A DNA stretch of 62,976 nucleotides, from contig JAPSKP010000010.1 of the NCBI GenBank assembly GCA_031181585.1, forward strand, positions 5,249 to 68,224, written 5' to 3'. Positions within the stretch are counted from its first letter, which is position 1. Every line of letters begins with the position of its first letter. This DNA is from Lysinibacillus sp. GTDB taxonomy: Bacteria > Bacillota > Bacilli > Bacillales_A > Planococcaceae. Below, piece by piece: positions 8,420 through 17,195 of the stretch. Position numbers and translations under genes: made by a program. The notes beneath the pieces were generated by a model. It worked only from the letters and a program-made list of their open reading frames with translations, had not been told where the DNA came from and ran no database searches.

Positions 8420-9529
8420 TTATTCATCTAAGTGAATGCGATTTTTCGTTTTACAATCAAAAAAATGCACTTTCTTCATATCCAATGCGAGTTTGAAAAA
8501 TTGTCCTTGTTTAGCATCAGATTGTGTATCAAGTCGAGCAGTGAACGGCTGATTGGCGATTTGTGAGTGTAGAATATTTTCAGCACCTAATAATTCAATT
8601 ACTTCTATTTTCGCATCGATAGCAGCATCTACTGCAGAAGTTTTAGGAAAAACGGATGCATCGTGAAAATTCTCCGGGCGGATACCCATTATGATTTCTT
8701 TATTTAAATATCCTTTCTTGCGTAAAGACGTCATTTTTCTCTCTGGAATTGGGATTGAAATATGACCAATAAGGATTTCCCCATCTAAAAGGGTACCCGA
8801 AAAAAAGTTCATTGGAGGTAAGCCGATAAAGCCCCCCACAAAAACATTTTCAGGTTTTTCGTATACTTCTTTAGGCTCGCCGACTTGTTGGATGATTCCG
8901 TTGTCCATAACAACTAAGCGTGTTGCCATGGTCATTGCTTCTGTTTGGTCATGGGTCACGTAAATGGTTGTTGTTTGTAAACGCTGATGAAGTTTTATAA
9001 TCTCAGTACGCATTTTAGTACGAAGCTTTGTATCCAAGTTGGAGAGCGGCTCATCCATTAAGAACAATTTTGCATCTCGAACAATGGCACGACCTAATGC
9101 TACACGTTGGCGCTGCCCGCCTGAAAGCGACTTGGGTTTGCGATCTAGGTAGTTTTCAATATCCAGCATATGTGCAGTGTCTTTTATACGACGATCAATT
9201 TCGTCCTTCGGGAATTTACGGCTTTTTAATCCAAATGCCATGTTATGGTATACATCCATATGAGGGTAAAGAGCGTAGTTTTGGAAGACAAAAGCAACAT
9301 CGCGATCCTTTGAAGGAACTTCGTTCATGCGTTTTCCATCCATTACAATAAGACCTTGTGAGGGAGTCTCTAAGCCGGCTACTAAACGTAAAAGAGTAGA
9401 TTTACCGCAGCCTGAAGGCCCAACCAAAACAAGAAATTCTTTATCTTTAATATCAAGATTGAAATCTTTTACTGCTTGTATGTCTTTATTGTAGGTTTTA
9501 TAAATATTTTGTAGTCTTAATTCAGCCAT
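8420..9529 (-). CDS. MsmX/MalK/UgpC-type ABC transporter ATPase
   Basis: ATP-binding subunit of the carbohydrate-uptake (CUT1) class. Walker A GPSGCGKST (about 37-45), signature LSGGQRQRVALGRA (about 134-147), Walker B LFLMDEPLSNLD, and a C-terminal TOBE/MalK regulatory region (about 235-365). The start at 9529 (MAELRLQNIY) sits eight bases after AAGGA; an ATG three codons upstream overlaps that site. No sugar permease or binding protein is nearby. It could be a general-purpose ATPase as MsmX is for several importers, possibly including ModB here; that link is inference from position and the missing modC. Confidence 0.9.
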   Translation of the reverse strand: MAELRLQNIYKTYNKDIQAVKDFNLDIKDKEFLVLVGPSGCGKSTLLRLVAGLETPSQGLIVMDGKRMNEVPSKDRDVAFVFQNYALYPHMDVYHNMAFGLKSRKFPKDEIDRRIKDTAHMLDIENYLDRKPKSLSGGQRQRVALGRAIVRDAKLFLMDEPLSNLDTKLRTKMRTEIIKLHQRLQTTTIYVTHDQTEAMTMATRLVVMDNGIIQQVGEPKEVYEKPENVFVGGFIGLPPMNFFSGTLLDGEILIGHISIPIPERKMTSLRKKGYLNKEIIMGIRPENFHDASVFPKTSAVDAAIDAKIEVIELLGAENILHSQIANQPFTARLDTQSDAKQGQFFKLALDMKKVHFFDCKTKNRIHLDE

Positions 9530-10092
9530 AAATACCATCCTTTTAAAAAATATAACATCCTGCTAGTAGGTTCAGAAGATAAATAAGCATAGTCTTACCT
9601 ATACACATTATAGGATCATATCATTTATAACTGTTTATAACTTATTATAATATAATTCGATTGATAAGTATTTTCTTTTAAAAGCATAATAAAAACAAAA
9701 GCTGCTCTTATTCCGTATCATTCTTTATTTCTGTATTATTAAATTAAGCATATTCAGATAAATAAGCTTCTCCTTTATGTAGGAACAAGACTATAGAAAG
9801 ATTTAATCTTACTCATTCAATAAACCGAATGAGAGAAGTAAGTATTAGCCTGATCGATATTCTAAGAAGGGGTACAAGCTGGAAAAGAGAATGGGGGATG
9901 AAGGAAAGTACGAATGGATGTAGAGGATATTTTTTATTGATTATGATGGGCAGGGGAACGTTTGGAGTTGTGGTAGAGCCAATTAAACGCTGGCAAGGAG
10001 AGTCGTTGCTTCTCCGTTATAGCAATTGGTCGGAATGTATTATCAGATTTACTAGAGAATCTAATTTTCACTACTAGGATGTGATAGATGGA
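9530..10092. other. Intergenic region upstream of the sortase
   Basis: AT-rich. Near 9624-9650 three TTTATAAC/ATTATAAT units repeat at 10-base pitch, upstream of the MsmX-like gene. An open frame on the plus strand at 9829-10077 gives 82 residues of no recognisable family with a poor ribosome site; I do not call it a gene. I see no copy here of the 18-base element found before the adhesin genes. Confidence 0.5.
9624..9650. promoter_or_regulatory. Phased TTATAA repeats upstream of the MsmX-like ATPase gene
   Basis: Three units with cores TTTATAAC, TTTATAAC and ATTATAAT follow each other at exactly 10-base spacing, like those before modA. Candidate shared operator or -10-rich promoter region; low certainty. 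Confidence 0.3.
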
Positions 10093-10761
10093 ATGAATAA
10101 ATTTAGGCTAGCTTTAATCATTTGTGTACTTATTATTGGCCTTTTACTTATTTTTGTTAACCCGATTCAAAATACAATCATTGCTCATTTAAGTAACAAG
10201 TTAAACACTACCGAATACAGCGCTGAAGATATCGAAAAGAACAATCAAGCTGATGCAGATTTTGAGTTTGATGCTGTACAGTCTCTTTCTATTGCAGAAG
10301 TATTAAAAGCACAAACCGTGACAGATAAAATACCTGTCATTGGCAGCATTGCCGTCCCAAGTGTAAATATGCAGCTGCCCATCGTCAAAGGGGTCGGAGA
10401 TGCTGCTCTTGCTGCTGGAGCAGGTACTATGAAACCAACCCAAAAAATGGGGCAAGGAAACTATGCCCTAGCTGGTCATTATTTTGAGGGAAAAGATATT
10501 TTGTTTAGCCCGCTGTATGATACAAAGATCGGTGACACGATTTATATAACAGATATCACAACTATTTATGAATACAAATTAACAGCAAAAACTATCATTG
10601 CTGCAACGGATGTCTATATAATCGATGACATTCCGAATAAAACTGTTCTAACACTCATTACTTGTGCTAGTAATGGTACAAAAAGGCTTGCGCTTCAAGC
10701 GGACTTTATCGCACAGTATCCATTTGATGATGCCCCAGCACAGCTTGCCAATACTTTTTAA
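10093..10761 (+). CDS. Class A sortase
   Basis: Membrane-anchored transpeptidase that joins LPXTG-type proteins to peptidoglycan. One N-terminal membrane segment (about residues 6-24) is followed by the sortase beta-barrel with NYALAGHYF (catalytic His near 129), LTLITC (Cys near 191) and a downstream KRLAL arginine. The TLITC motif and N-terminal anchor point to class A. Start ATG at 10093 is chosen over GTG at 10081, which overlaps the likely ribosome site AGGATG. It is convergent with the giant adhesin gene, whose C-terminal sorting signal is its likely substrate. Confidence 0.9.
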   Translation: MNKFRLALIICVLIIGLLLIFVNPIQNTIIAHLSNKLNTTEYSAEDIEKNNQADADFEFDAVQSLSIAEVLKAQTVTDKIPVIGSIAVPSVNMQLPIVKGVGDAALAAGAGTMKPTQKMGQGNYALAGHYFEGKDILFSPLYDTKIGDTIYITDITTIYEYKLTAKTIIAATDVYIIDDIPNKTVLTLITCASNGTKRLALQADFIAQYPFDDAPAQLANTF

Positions 10762-10768
10762 AATAGAA

Positions 10769-10800
10769 GAAACCCCAAGATGCTTTAATCTTGGGGTTTC
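10769..10800. terminator. Bidirectional terminator between sortase and adhesin
   Basis: Perfect 13-bp inverted repeat GAAACCCCAAGAT (10769-10781) and complement (10788-10800) with a six-base loop, between two converging stops. On the minus strand it is followed by a T-rich tail. Confidence 0.85.
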
Positions 10801-10809
10801 ATGCTGTAA

Positions 10810-13800
10810 TTATTTGAATGATTCACGACGGCGTAATACATAACATGCGCCGAGAACAAGAATTGCACCAAGCAGTGTAAGAGCGGTTTGATCTGCCCCA
10901 TCTGTCTGTGGTAGTTTACCAGCTTTGTTCAACTGTGATTCTAGTTGTTTAGCAGCTGCCTTAATTTTATCGATATCTAAAGATTTTGCTACTTCCGCCT
11001 GTTCCTCTTTTGTTAAGGAATTAAATTTATCCAGGAAATCCTTATAAGCATCTAACGTATCTTTCGTTGCTGTAGAAGGGTTATATGACGGTAAGCTTTT
11101 GCCTTGCTCAATGATATCCTTAACAGATGGTTTAGAAGACTCTGTTTTTCCAGGGTTTACTGGATTATTGGAATCCGTTGTTGGATTCTCTGGATTGCCT
11201 GGCACTTCTGGTTCTGTTGATGGATTGTTCGAATCAACCGGTTTCTCTGGATCAGGAGTCGGTTTGTTCGGATCAACTGGCTTTTCCGGATCAGGAGTCG
11301 GTTTGTTCGGATCAACTGGCTTTTCCGGATCAGGAGTCGGTTTGTTCGGATCAACTGGCTTTTCCGGATCAGGAGTCGGTTTGTTCGGATCAACTGGCTT
11401 TTCCGGATCAGGAGTTGGGTTGTTCGGATCAACTGGCTTTTCCGGATCAGGAGTCGGTTTGTTCGGATCAACCGGTTTCTCTGGATCAGGAGTCGGTTTG
11501 TTCGGATCAACTGGTTTCTCCGGATCAGGAGTCCATCCACCGCCTCCACCTGTGTAAGAAGGTTTAGCTAATGCTGCACATCCATCCGTTACAATAATTG
11601 TCGCTATTAATAGATTTCCGTCATACACACGATAAGTACCAGGTTGAACCGTATAAGGAATTGTTCCGATACCTTGTTCGTTTGTTTTACCAGCAGCAAT
11701 CGTGTTATTTTGTAAATCTTTAATCGTGAATTCTACATAAGGACGATTAGTGCCATATATATCTTGGATTGTTAGGGCGAAGATTGGGCAGGCATTATAT
11801 GGAATTTGCACGACTGCGCCGCAAACATTATCCACATAGCTTACTGTAATATCACCTAATTTAATACCTGCTTCGTTATATACTGCATAATTTTGTCCTT
11901 GCTGAAGCTTCATCTTATCTTCAAATACAATTTTACCTTCTGTATTTGTTAAGCCGGATGTCACGACTTCTCCATCCTGATCTTGAATCGTTACTTTAAC
12001 ATTTGCACCAACTGGTTTTAAGTTGTTGTCATTCACCGTTAAAGTATAAATAGGACAAGCATTTTTCTGAACTTCAACTTTACAGTTAGCTGTATAAGTG
12101 ACTTTCACTTCTCCAATCCTGTCACCTTTTGTATCACTATTTGTTACTTCATAAACAGTGTACATACCTGGTTCTTGGTTTTGTGGTAAATGAATTTCGC
12201 CATGTGCATCTGTCTGACCAGTAGTTGTCACAACATTTCCGTTGCTGTCTTCGACGATTACTTTTGTATTTTCTTTCAAGCTGCCGTCTGAATCTTTTAC
12301 AACGATTGTGAAAATATCGCATGCACGTGGTTTTTCAACTATGTCAGCACATGGACCAGCATAGGTTACATCAAATTCACCAAGGAGTTTTCCGGATGCT
12401 GTAATACTAACCTCGTACTTTCCTGAAGGCGTTGTTGATGAGAATGCCACTTCACCATTTGCTCCAACTATTTCCTTAAATGAACTATCTGTGTCTGTGT
12501 TTGTAATCGTTACTTCTGTTCCTTCTGGTAAAATACCATCTTCATCTTTCACTGTTAGTGTGAATATCGAACATGCTGGTAATGGTTGAACGATTGCTTC
12601 ACAGTCCGTACCAACTATGAATTCTCCGATTATCTTATTGTTTTCATGTACTTCATATTCACCTGGTGGAAGATTCGTAATTGTTACCTTACCATCTGCA
12701 TCAGTTATACCATTAGGTTGTGGAACAGCAGCATCTGGATTGTTCTTGTCTTTCAGTTCTACCATCACGCCTTGATTTGGCTTACCATCTACATTCTTCA
12801 CAGTTAACGTAAACAATTCGCATGTTGGTGCCTGTATAATTTCAGCATGACAATTTCCATTTTGGTAGGTTACAGTTACCGTTCCTAAGAAAATTGTACC
12901 TTCGTAAAGTTTATACGTACCTGCTGGAGGTGGTGTTGTCATCGTAAACACACCATCATTGTCTGTTTTTCCTGTAGCAATATCATTATTGCTTGCATTT
13001 TTCATCGTCACTGTTACATTTGGACGAGGTTTCTCATCCTCATCCTTCACAATAATAGTAAATACTGAACAAGAATTTGTTGGCTGAATTTCACCATGAC
13101 ATTCATTTTGGCCATATTTCACGATGACAGTACCTAATTCGTTACCACCGGCATCCGTCACTGTATACTCACCAGCTTGAACCGATGTACCTGGACCATT
13201 TGCACCTGGACGTTTAATATCCGATATCTTCCCTGAAGCATTGGTCGTACCTGCGTATTTTTGGGAACCGTTGCTATCCACTAATTTAATTGCTGTATTA
13301 GCGACTGCATTGCCATCAATGTCTTTCACTGTTAATGTGAAATTCGGGCAGGCGTTTGCTGTATCAACTTGTTCATTATTCACAAGTTCAATAACTTTAG
13401 CAGTATTGGCATCCAACTTTGTATCAGTCGTTGCATCTAACTTAATTGCATAGTTTGCCATTAGTTCATAGCCTGTCGGTGCAGCTTTTTCTCTCACAAG
13501 ATAGTTCGCATAATTAACGTCCTCGAATAGTACATTGCCATCGTTGTCAGATGTTGCTGTTGCTACAATGTAAGGTGTTCCCTTTACCATTTTGACTAAT
13601 TCAAATTCTACATTTGCTAATGGTTGTTTAGCAGCCGTTAACGTATTTAGGCCAACCTTATTAAATTTCATATTTCCTTTTGTTAACGAGAAATCTGCAT
13701 CTGATGCACTAAAGCTAAACTTACCGTTATATTTTGCTTCTGTTTCTTGATTATCAGCAGTTGCAAAATCGAAGTCAATTTTAGCTTCGTTATTATAAGG

Positions 13801-16722
13801 GTCACCTGCTTTACCAAGCACTAATGTTTGATATTGGATTTGATAACCTTCTTTGTTCAACTCCCCAAAGTCGATTTCAAATCCACCTGTTGCTGGGAAC
13901 GTTACGGTAAATCCTAAATCGGCGGGATTTACCCATGCCCCACCTGGAACAGATGGACCAGTATTCGCATTCACAGTATATTTTTTCACTTTAATCGTGT
14001 CTTTTAATAATAAAAGATTTTCTGAAGGCACATCGCTTACTTTAGTAGCACCTAATGTAGAAAGTGAACGATTAATATTCATCGTCCACGTTAATCTTTC
14101 TGTAGTGGAATTACTGCCTGGAGCACCTTTTGTAATTAATTCGTTTGTATAACTTGGTGTCACAGATGTGGCAGGTAAATTGTAAACTTTCGGGCTTCCA
14201 CCTACATTTGTTGTAAAGATTGCCGTGTTAGTATACGGTTTATTCTTCTCAGCTTTCGTAGTAGATTCAATCCCAACGATGTTGTCAGAATCCTTTGTTT
14301 GATATTTAACAATATATACTTTATTGTTTGCAGCCCCTAAATCACCTGCAAACGTAACAGTAAAGCTTTTATTATCTGGTGCAATAGTTAATGTGTACAA
14401 ACTAGAATCTAAAACAGCACCTTCAGTCCCGATTTCATCATCATTTGGTGTAGTTAATGTGAATTCTTTTATCTCGAAGGTACCCGGCACGATTTCATGG
14501 CCTTCTCCAATTGTATCTTCTAAGACGGCATTATTAATATTTTGCTTGTTAATATTGACCTTAATATTCCAGTTGAAAACTTGTTCAATGTAATCGTATG
14601 TCCCTTGTTTTCGTCCATTATTAACGGAGTTACTTTCTGGTCGATAGTGGGCTGTTTTCGTAATAGAATATGGTTTATCAGTCGTCCAGCTGGCTGCTGC
14701 TGTATTACCGTAGCCTTGCTCATAGATTGAGCCATCCGGCAGGATTTCATAAGCTGTCTTATAGGTAATAATCGCTGTTTGTCCTTTTGCCACTGCACCA
14801 CCAGTAAGCGTAAAGCCATTAGCATCAATAGAAATAGTCTGCCCTGTCATATTCGCTACATTGATATCAGCAGCATCTATTGTACCGTCATTATTTGCAT
14901 CCACTAATTTATGCGGCGCATTGTAAGATCCTTCTGTAAATGTATCCGCAATTGTTAAACCTTTAATATCTGTTCCAGTACTCGTCCCATTGTCTGCTTT
15001 TACAGTAATTGACCATGTAATCTCTTTTTTATCTGTATCCACTGTTCGGGATTTTGTTAGGATACCTTCTGTTAGTGTATGTGTTGCTGTTTTTGCGGTT
15101 GATACAGTGCCGCTGATCACAGAGTTTGTCATTGTCGTTTCGGAAGAGTTACTGTAAAAGTCATCCGGCAGCTTTGCATCATATGTGATGCGATATGCTT
15201 TAGTAATATCGTTAGTAAACGTTAATTTAAAGCCAGTCGCTGTATCATCAACAACATAGTTTCCCGCATTAACTTCGTTACCAGCTCCAGTTGCCGCACC
15301 GGTATCATTCACCGTCATTTCATATACCTTAATAGTAGATGTATCAATAACATGACCAGTCGGCAGCGTATCCTCTATCCAAGCATCTGCTTGGTCAATA
15401 GCAGCCTGATTATAGTTGTAGCGGACTTCCCATGAGGATACATAGTTATTGCTTGTTTTTGAGCTGTCCTTGCTTTTTTCTAATGCCCTGCCGTACGTAG
15501 TAGTTGCCGTTTTACTGTCTGAATCACTATAGTGATCGTCAATTAATGTGAGGGAATTCGTGAAGGTTTTTTGCCCTTCCTGCTCAGCAATTGGTAAATT
15601 AACTTTTGTCTGATACGTGATTTTGTATGCATTTTTACCAGTGAGTGTAATATCTTCGAAGTTTAAAGATGATTGTGTTTCTGCAGCTGTTGCTGCTACA
15701 CCATTTAAGCCTACTTCATACATCTCAAACGTAACAGAACCTGGCACAATTTCATGTCCAGCACCTGGTGTATCTCGCACTGTTGCGCCTGTAAGATTTT
15801 TACCTGCTCTATTAATCCATACTTCCCAATCAATAATACGCTCACCATTACTGATTGTTACACCTTTACTTTCTTTAGAAACCATCTTCTCACCGCTGGA
15901 AGATGGCAGGAATGTAAGCTTCACATTGTCTGTTCCGCCACCAGCTTTCGGAATTTCTAAGTCCTGCTCTAAACTATTGCCATAAAGGTTGAAACCTGAT
16001 GTGAAATTCATTTCAAATCCAACATCGGTAGAGCCGGCAATATCAGGAGAGGGATCTTCCGTTATCGTGACCGTTACTAAGTTTCCGACAGTACTCCAAC
16101 TAAATGCTGGGGAAACAGGAGTCGAATCTTTTTGTCCATTAAATGCATTATTAAAATCAATTAACGAAGCCGGTAGTGGATAGGTGAAAAAATCCCCCGC
16201 TTTCACGTCAGGTGGTAAATCAGCTTTAAACACAAATTTCCCTTGTGCTTGCTGACTTTGCTCTAATTCTGTTTCAAATGCCGGGGGTACTACATCGCTA
16301 CCATTAATTTTTAATTCGAATACATCTAATCGTACCGAATCGGATAAATCGACAGGAGGTAATGCTGCTGCCTCAGGAGTTATTGTTGACTCCGTTTGAT
16401 CAGACCCATCATCTGGACTGTCGGTTGAGCTATCTGTGTCTCCTGTATCAACAGGGTCATTTCCTTCTTCTTCAGGGACTGTGGATGATGGTGCCGATGA
16501 TTCATCTCCATCATCAGAACCAGTTCCTGTCCCTTCTTCAGATGTAGCCGGTGGTGAAAGTTCACCTTCATCACCAGAATCAGTCGTAGTTCCAGCATCT
16601 TCACTAGTTTCAGTTGGAGGTGTCGATATAGGCTCGGCTACGTCGGCAAACACCGAAATCGGCGATATGATGGTTTGGAATACGAGTAGCAATGTAATGA
16701 TTGCTAAATTAAACTTTTTCAT
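10810..16722 (-). CDS. Giant LPXTG-like cell-wall adhesin with Cna-type, SpaA-type and Cys-paired repeats
   Basis: A 1970-residue secreted surface protein. A signal peptide (about 1-27) is followed by a Ser/Thr/Asp/Glu-rich stretch to about residue 125. Then come an adhesin head and about five repeats of the type (I/L)xWxxxxN...DT...GHxIxPGSxxxxxxE, resembling collagen/fibrinogen-binding MSCRAMM modules (130-1010), and a SpaA-like domain (about 1017-1100). Seven repeats starting (A/S/T)CxxFTLxVKD and each closed by a second Cys follow (about 1124-1714), then eight 13-residue PTPDPEKPVDPNK units. The C-terminus is LPQTD, a hydrophobic helix and RRRESFK. Ribosome site AAGGAGAG. The sorting motif has Asp instead of Gly. 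A leader of nearly 290 bases separates it from the conserved 18-base element. Confidence 0.92.
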   Translation of the reverse strand: MKKFNLAIITLLLVFQTIISPISVFADVAEPISTPPTETSEDAGTTTDSGDEGELSPPATSEEGTGTGSDDGDESSAPSSTVPEEEGNDPVDTGDTDSSTDSPDDGSDQTESTITPEAAALPPVDLSDSVRLDVFELKINGSDVVPPAFETELEQSQQAQGKFVFKADLPPDVKAGDFFTYPLPASLIDFNNAFNGQKDSTPVSPAFSWSTVGNLVTVTITEDPSPDIAGSTDVGFEMNFTSGFNLYGNSLEQDLEIPKAGGGTDNVKLTFLPSSSGEKMVSKESKGVTISNGERIIDWEVWINRAGKNLTGATVRDTPGAGHEIVPGSVTFEMYEVGLNGVAATAAETQSSLNFEDITLTGKNAYKITYQTKVNLPIAEQEGQKTFTNSLTLIDDHYSDSDSKTATTTYGRALEKSKDSSKTSNNYVSSWEVRYNYNQAAIDQADAWIEDTLPTGHVIDTSTIKVYEMTVNDTGAATGAGNEVNAGNYVVDDTATGFKLTFTNDITKAYRITYDAKLPDDFYSNSSETTMTNSVISGTVSTAKTATHTLTEGILTKSRTVDTDKKEITWSITVKADNGTSTGTDIKGLTIADTFTEGSYNAPHKLVDANNDGTIDAADINVANMTGQTISIDANGFTLTGGAVAKGQTAIITYKTAYEILPDGSIYEQGYGNTAAASWTTDKPYSITKTAHYRPESNSVNNGRKQGTYDYIEQVFNWNIKVNINKQNINNAVLEDTIGEGHEIVPGTFEIKEFTLTTPNDDEIGTEGAVLDSSLYTLTIAPDNKSFTVTFAGDLGAANNKVYIVKYQTKDSDNIVGIESTTKAEKNKPYTNTAIFTTNVGGSPKVYNLPATSVTPSYTNELITKGAPGSNSTTERLTWTMNINRSLSTLGATKVSDVPSENLLLLKDTIKVKKYTVNANTGPSVPGGAWVNPADLGFTVTFPATGGFEIDFGELNKEGYQIQYQTLVLGKAGDPYNNEAKIDFDFATADNQETEAKYNGKFSFSASDADFSLTKGNMKFNKVGLNTLTAAKQPLANVEFELVKMVKGTPYIVATATSDNDGNVLFEDVNYANYLVREKAAPTGYELMANYAIKLDATTDTKLDANTAKVIELVNNEQVDTANACPNFTLTVKDIDGNAVANTAIKLVDSNGSQKYAGTTNASGKISDIKRPGANGPGTSVQAGEYTVTDAGGNELGTVIVKYGQNECHGEIQPTNSCSVFTIIVKDEDEKPRPNVTVTMKNASNNDIATGKTDNDGVFTMTTPPPAGTYKLYEGTIFLGTVTVTYQNGNCHAEIIQAPTCELFTLTVKNVDGKPNQGVMVELKDKNNPDAAVPQPNGITDADGKVTITNLPPGEYEVHENNKIIGEFIVGTDCEAIVQPLPACSIFTLTVKDEDGILPEGTEVTITNTDTDSSFKEIVGANGEVAFSSTTPSGKYEVSITASGKLLGEFDVTYAGPCADIVEKPRACDIFTIVVKDSDGSLKENTKVIVEDSNGNVVTTTGQTDAHGEIHLPQNQEPGMYTVYEVTNSDTKGDRIGEVKVTYTANCKVEVQKNACPIYTLTVNDNNLKPVGANVKVTIQDQDGEVVTSGLTNTEGKIVFEDKMKLQQGQNYAVYNEAGIKLGDITVSYVDNVCGAVVQIPYNACPIFALTIQDIYGTNRPYVEFTIKDLQNNTIAAGKTNEQGIGTIPYTVQPGTYRVYDGNLLIATIIVTDGCAALAKPSYTGGGGGWTPDPEKPVDPNKPTPDPEKPVDPNKPTPDPEKPVDPNNPTPDPEKPVDPNKPTPDPEKPVDPNKPTPDPEKPVDPNKPTPDPEKPVDPNKPTPDPEKPVDSNNPSTEPEVPGNPENPTTDSNNPVNPGKTESSKPSVKDIIEQGKSLPSYNPSTATKDTLDAYKDFLDKFNSLTKEEQAEVAKSLDIDKIKAAAKQLESQLNKAGKLPQTDGADQTALTLLGAILVLGACYVLRRRESFK
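11222..11538 (-). repeat. 39-base tandem repeats encoding the Pro-rich wall-spanning region
   Basis: Eight near-identical 39-base units encode PTPDPEKPVDPNK or close variants (one NN, one terminal DSNN). Units differ at few synonymous sites, so copy number is likely to vary between strains by slippage or recombination. The repeat creates long spurious open frames on both strands. Confidence 0.9.
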
Positions 16723-16768
16723 GTTTCTCTCCTTTTCTAAGTCCAGAGAGATACCTGATGCTGTTTGC

Positions 16769-16856
16769 TGACGACGATTGCATCCTTTAGCATGTTAAGA
16801 AAGGAATGCTGCAAACAATCGGTTGCTCCCTCTTTCTTTCAATTAACTTGTCGTCA
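16769..16856 (-). other. Potentially structured leader of the adhesin mRNA
   Basis: TGACGAC (16769-16775) and GTCGTCA (16850-16856) can close a stem around 74 bases. Within it CGATTG (16775-16780) and CAATCG (16816-16821) can pair in competition with the outer stem. It lies in the long untranslated region between the 18-base element and the adhesin ATG. It matches no riboswitch class I know; it may be a regulatory leader or chance. Confidence 0.3.
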
Positions 16857-17007
16857 TTGTAGATACACATGAACCTCATTCCCCTACAGGATATAGTTTC
16901 CTATAGAAGATTTCTCCCCATTCAAATGTATCTTTCCTGCTTTTTAATACCATGAATAATAGATTCCACCCCCTCTAGAATTCTTTTTTTATTATAATCT
17001 TTGATAC

Positions 17008-17025
17008 TGAACAAAATCTAAACAA
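17008..17025 (-). promoter_or_regulatory. SARP-type operator 1, upstream of the adhesin gene
   Basis: On the minus strand it reads TTGTTTA-GATT-TTGTTCA, two heptamers with an 11-base pitch. A perfect TATAAT follows 12 bases after the TTGTTC hexamer on the same strand. It shares all but the two variable pyrimidines with the sites at 17116 and 23112. Confidence 0.7.
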
Positions 17026-17115
17026 TTATATTATTTTTCTATAAAAACCTTAATATTCCAAAATTATATGTAAATAGATGAAAGAAAGTTGTATATAACA
17101 CAAGTGAATAGAGGT

Positions 17116-17133
17116 TTGTTCAGATTTTGTTTA
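17116..17133 (+). promoter_or_regulatory. SARP-type operator 2, upstream of the SLH protein gene
   Basis: TTGTTCA-GATT-TTGTTTA. If the second heptamer supplies the -35 (TTGTTT), a -10-like TATCTA follows after a 17-base spacer at 17150-17155, giving a start point about 35 bases before the ATG. The flanks also resemble those of the site at 23112 (TGGA...TGTTA...TATCT). Confidence 0.7.
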
Positions 17134-17195
17134 GTGGACATTGTTAAACTATCTAAGGATTTTACTAAATTACCCAAAAGAGGAGGAAATAATAG

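Noticed and set aside
9829-10077. Open frame of 82 codons upstream of the sortase
   Set aside because: No ribosome site of quality, no family features and no conserved neighbour relation; kept as intergenic.
11222-11538. CRISPR-like appearance of regular repeats
   Set aside because: Units are contiguous without spacers and are in frame within a wall protein.
11099-11567. Long open frames on both strands across the adhesin Pro-rich repeat
   Set aside because: They are by-products of the 39-base repeat, whose unit length is a multiple of three; low-complexity translations.
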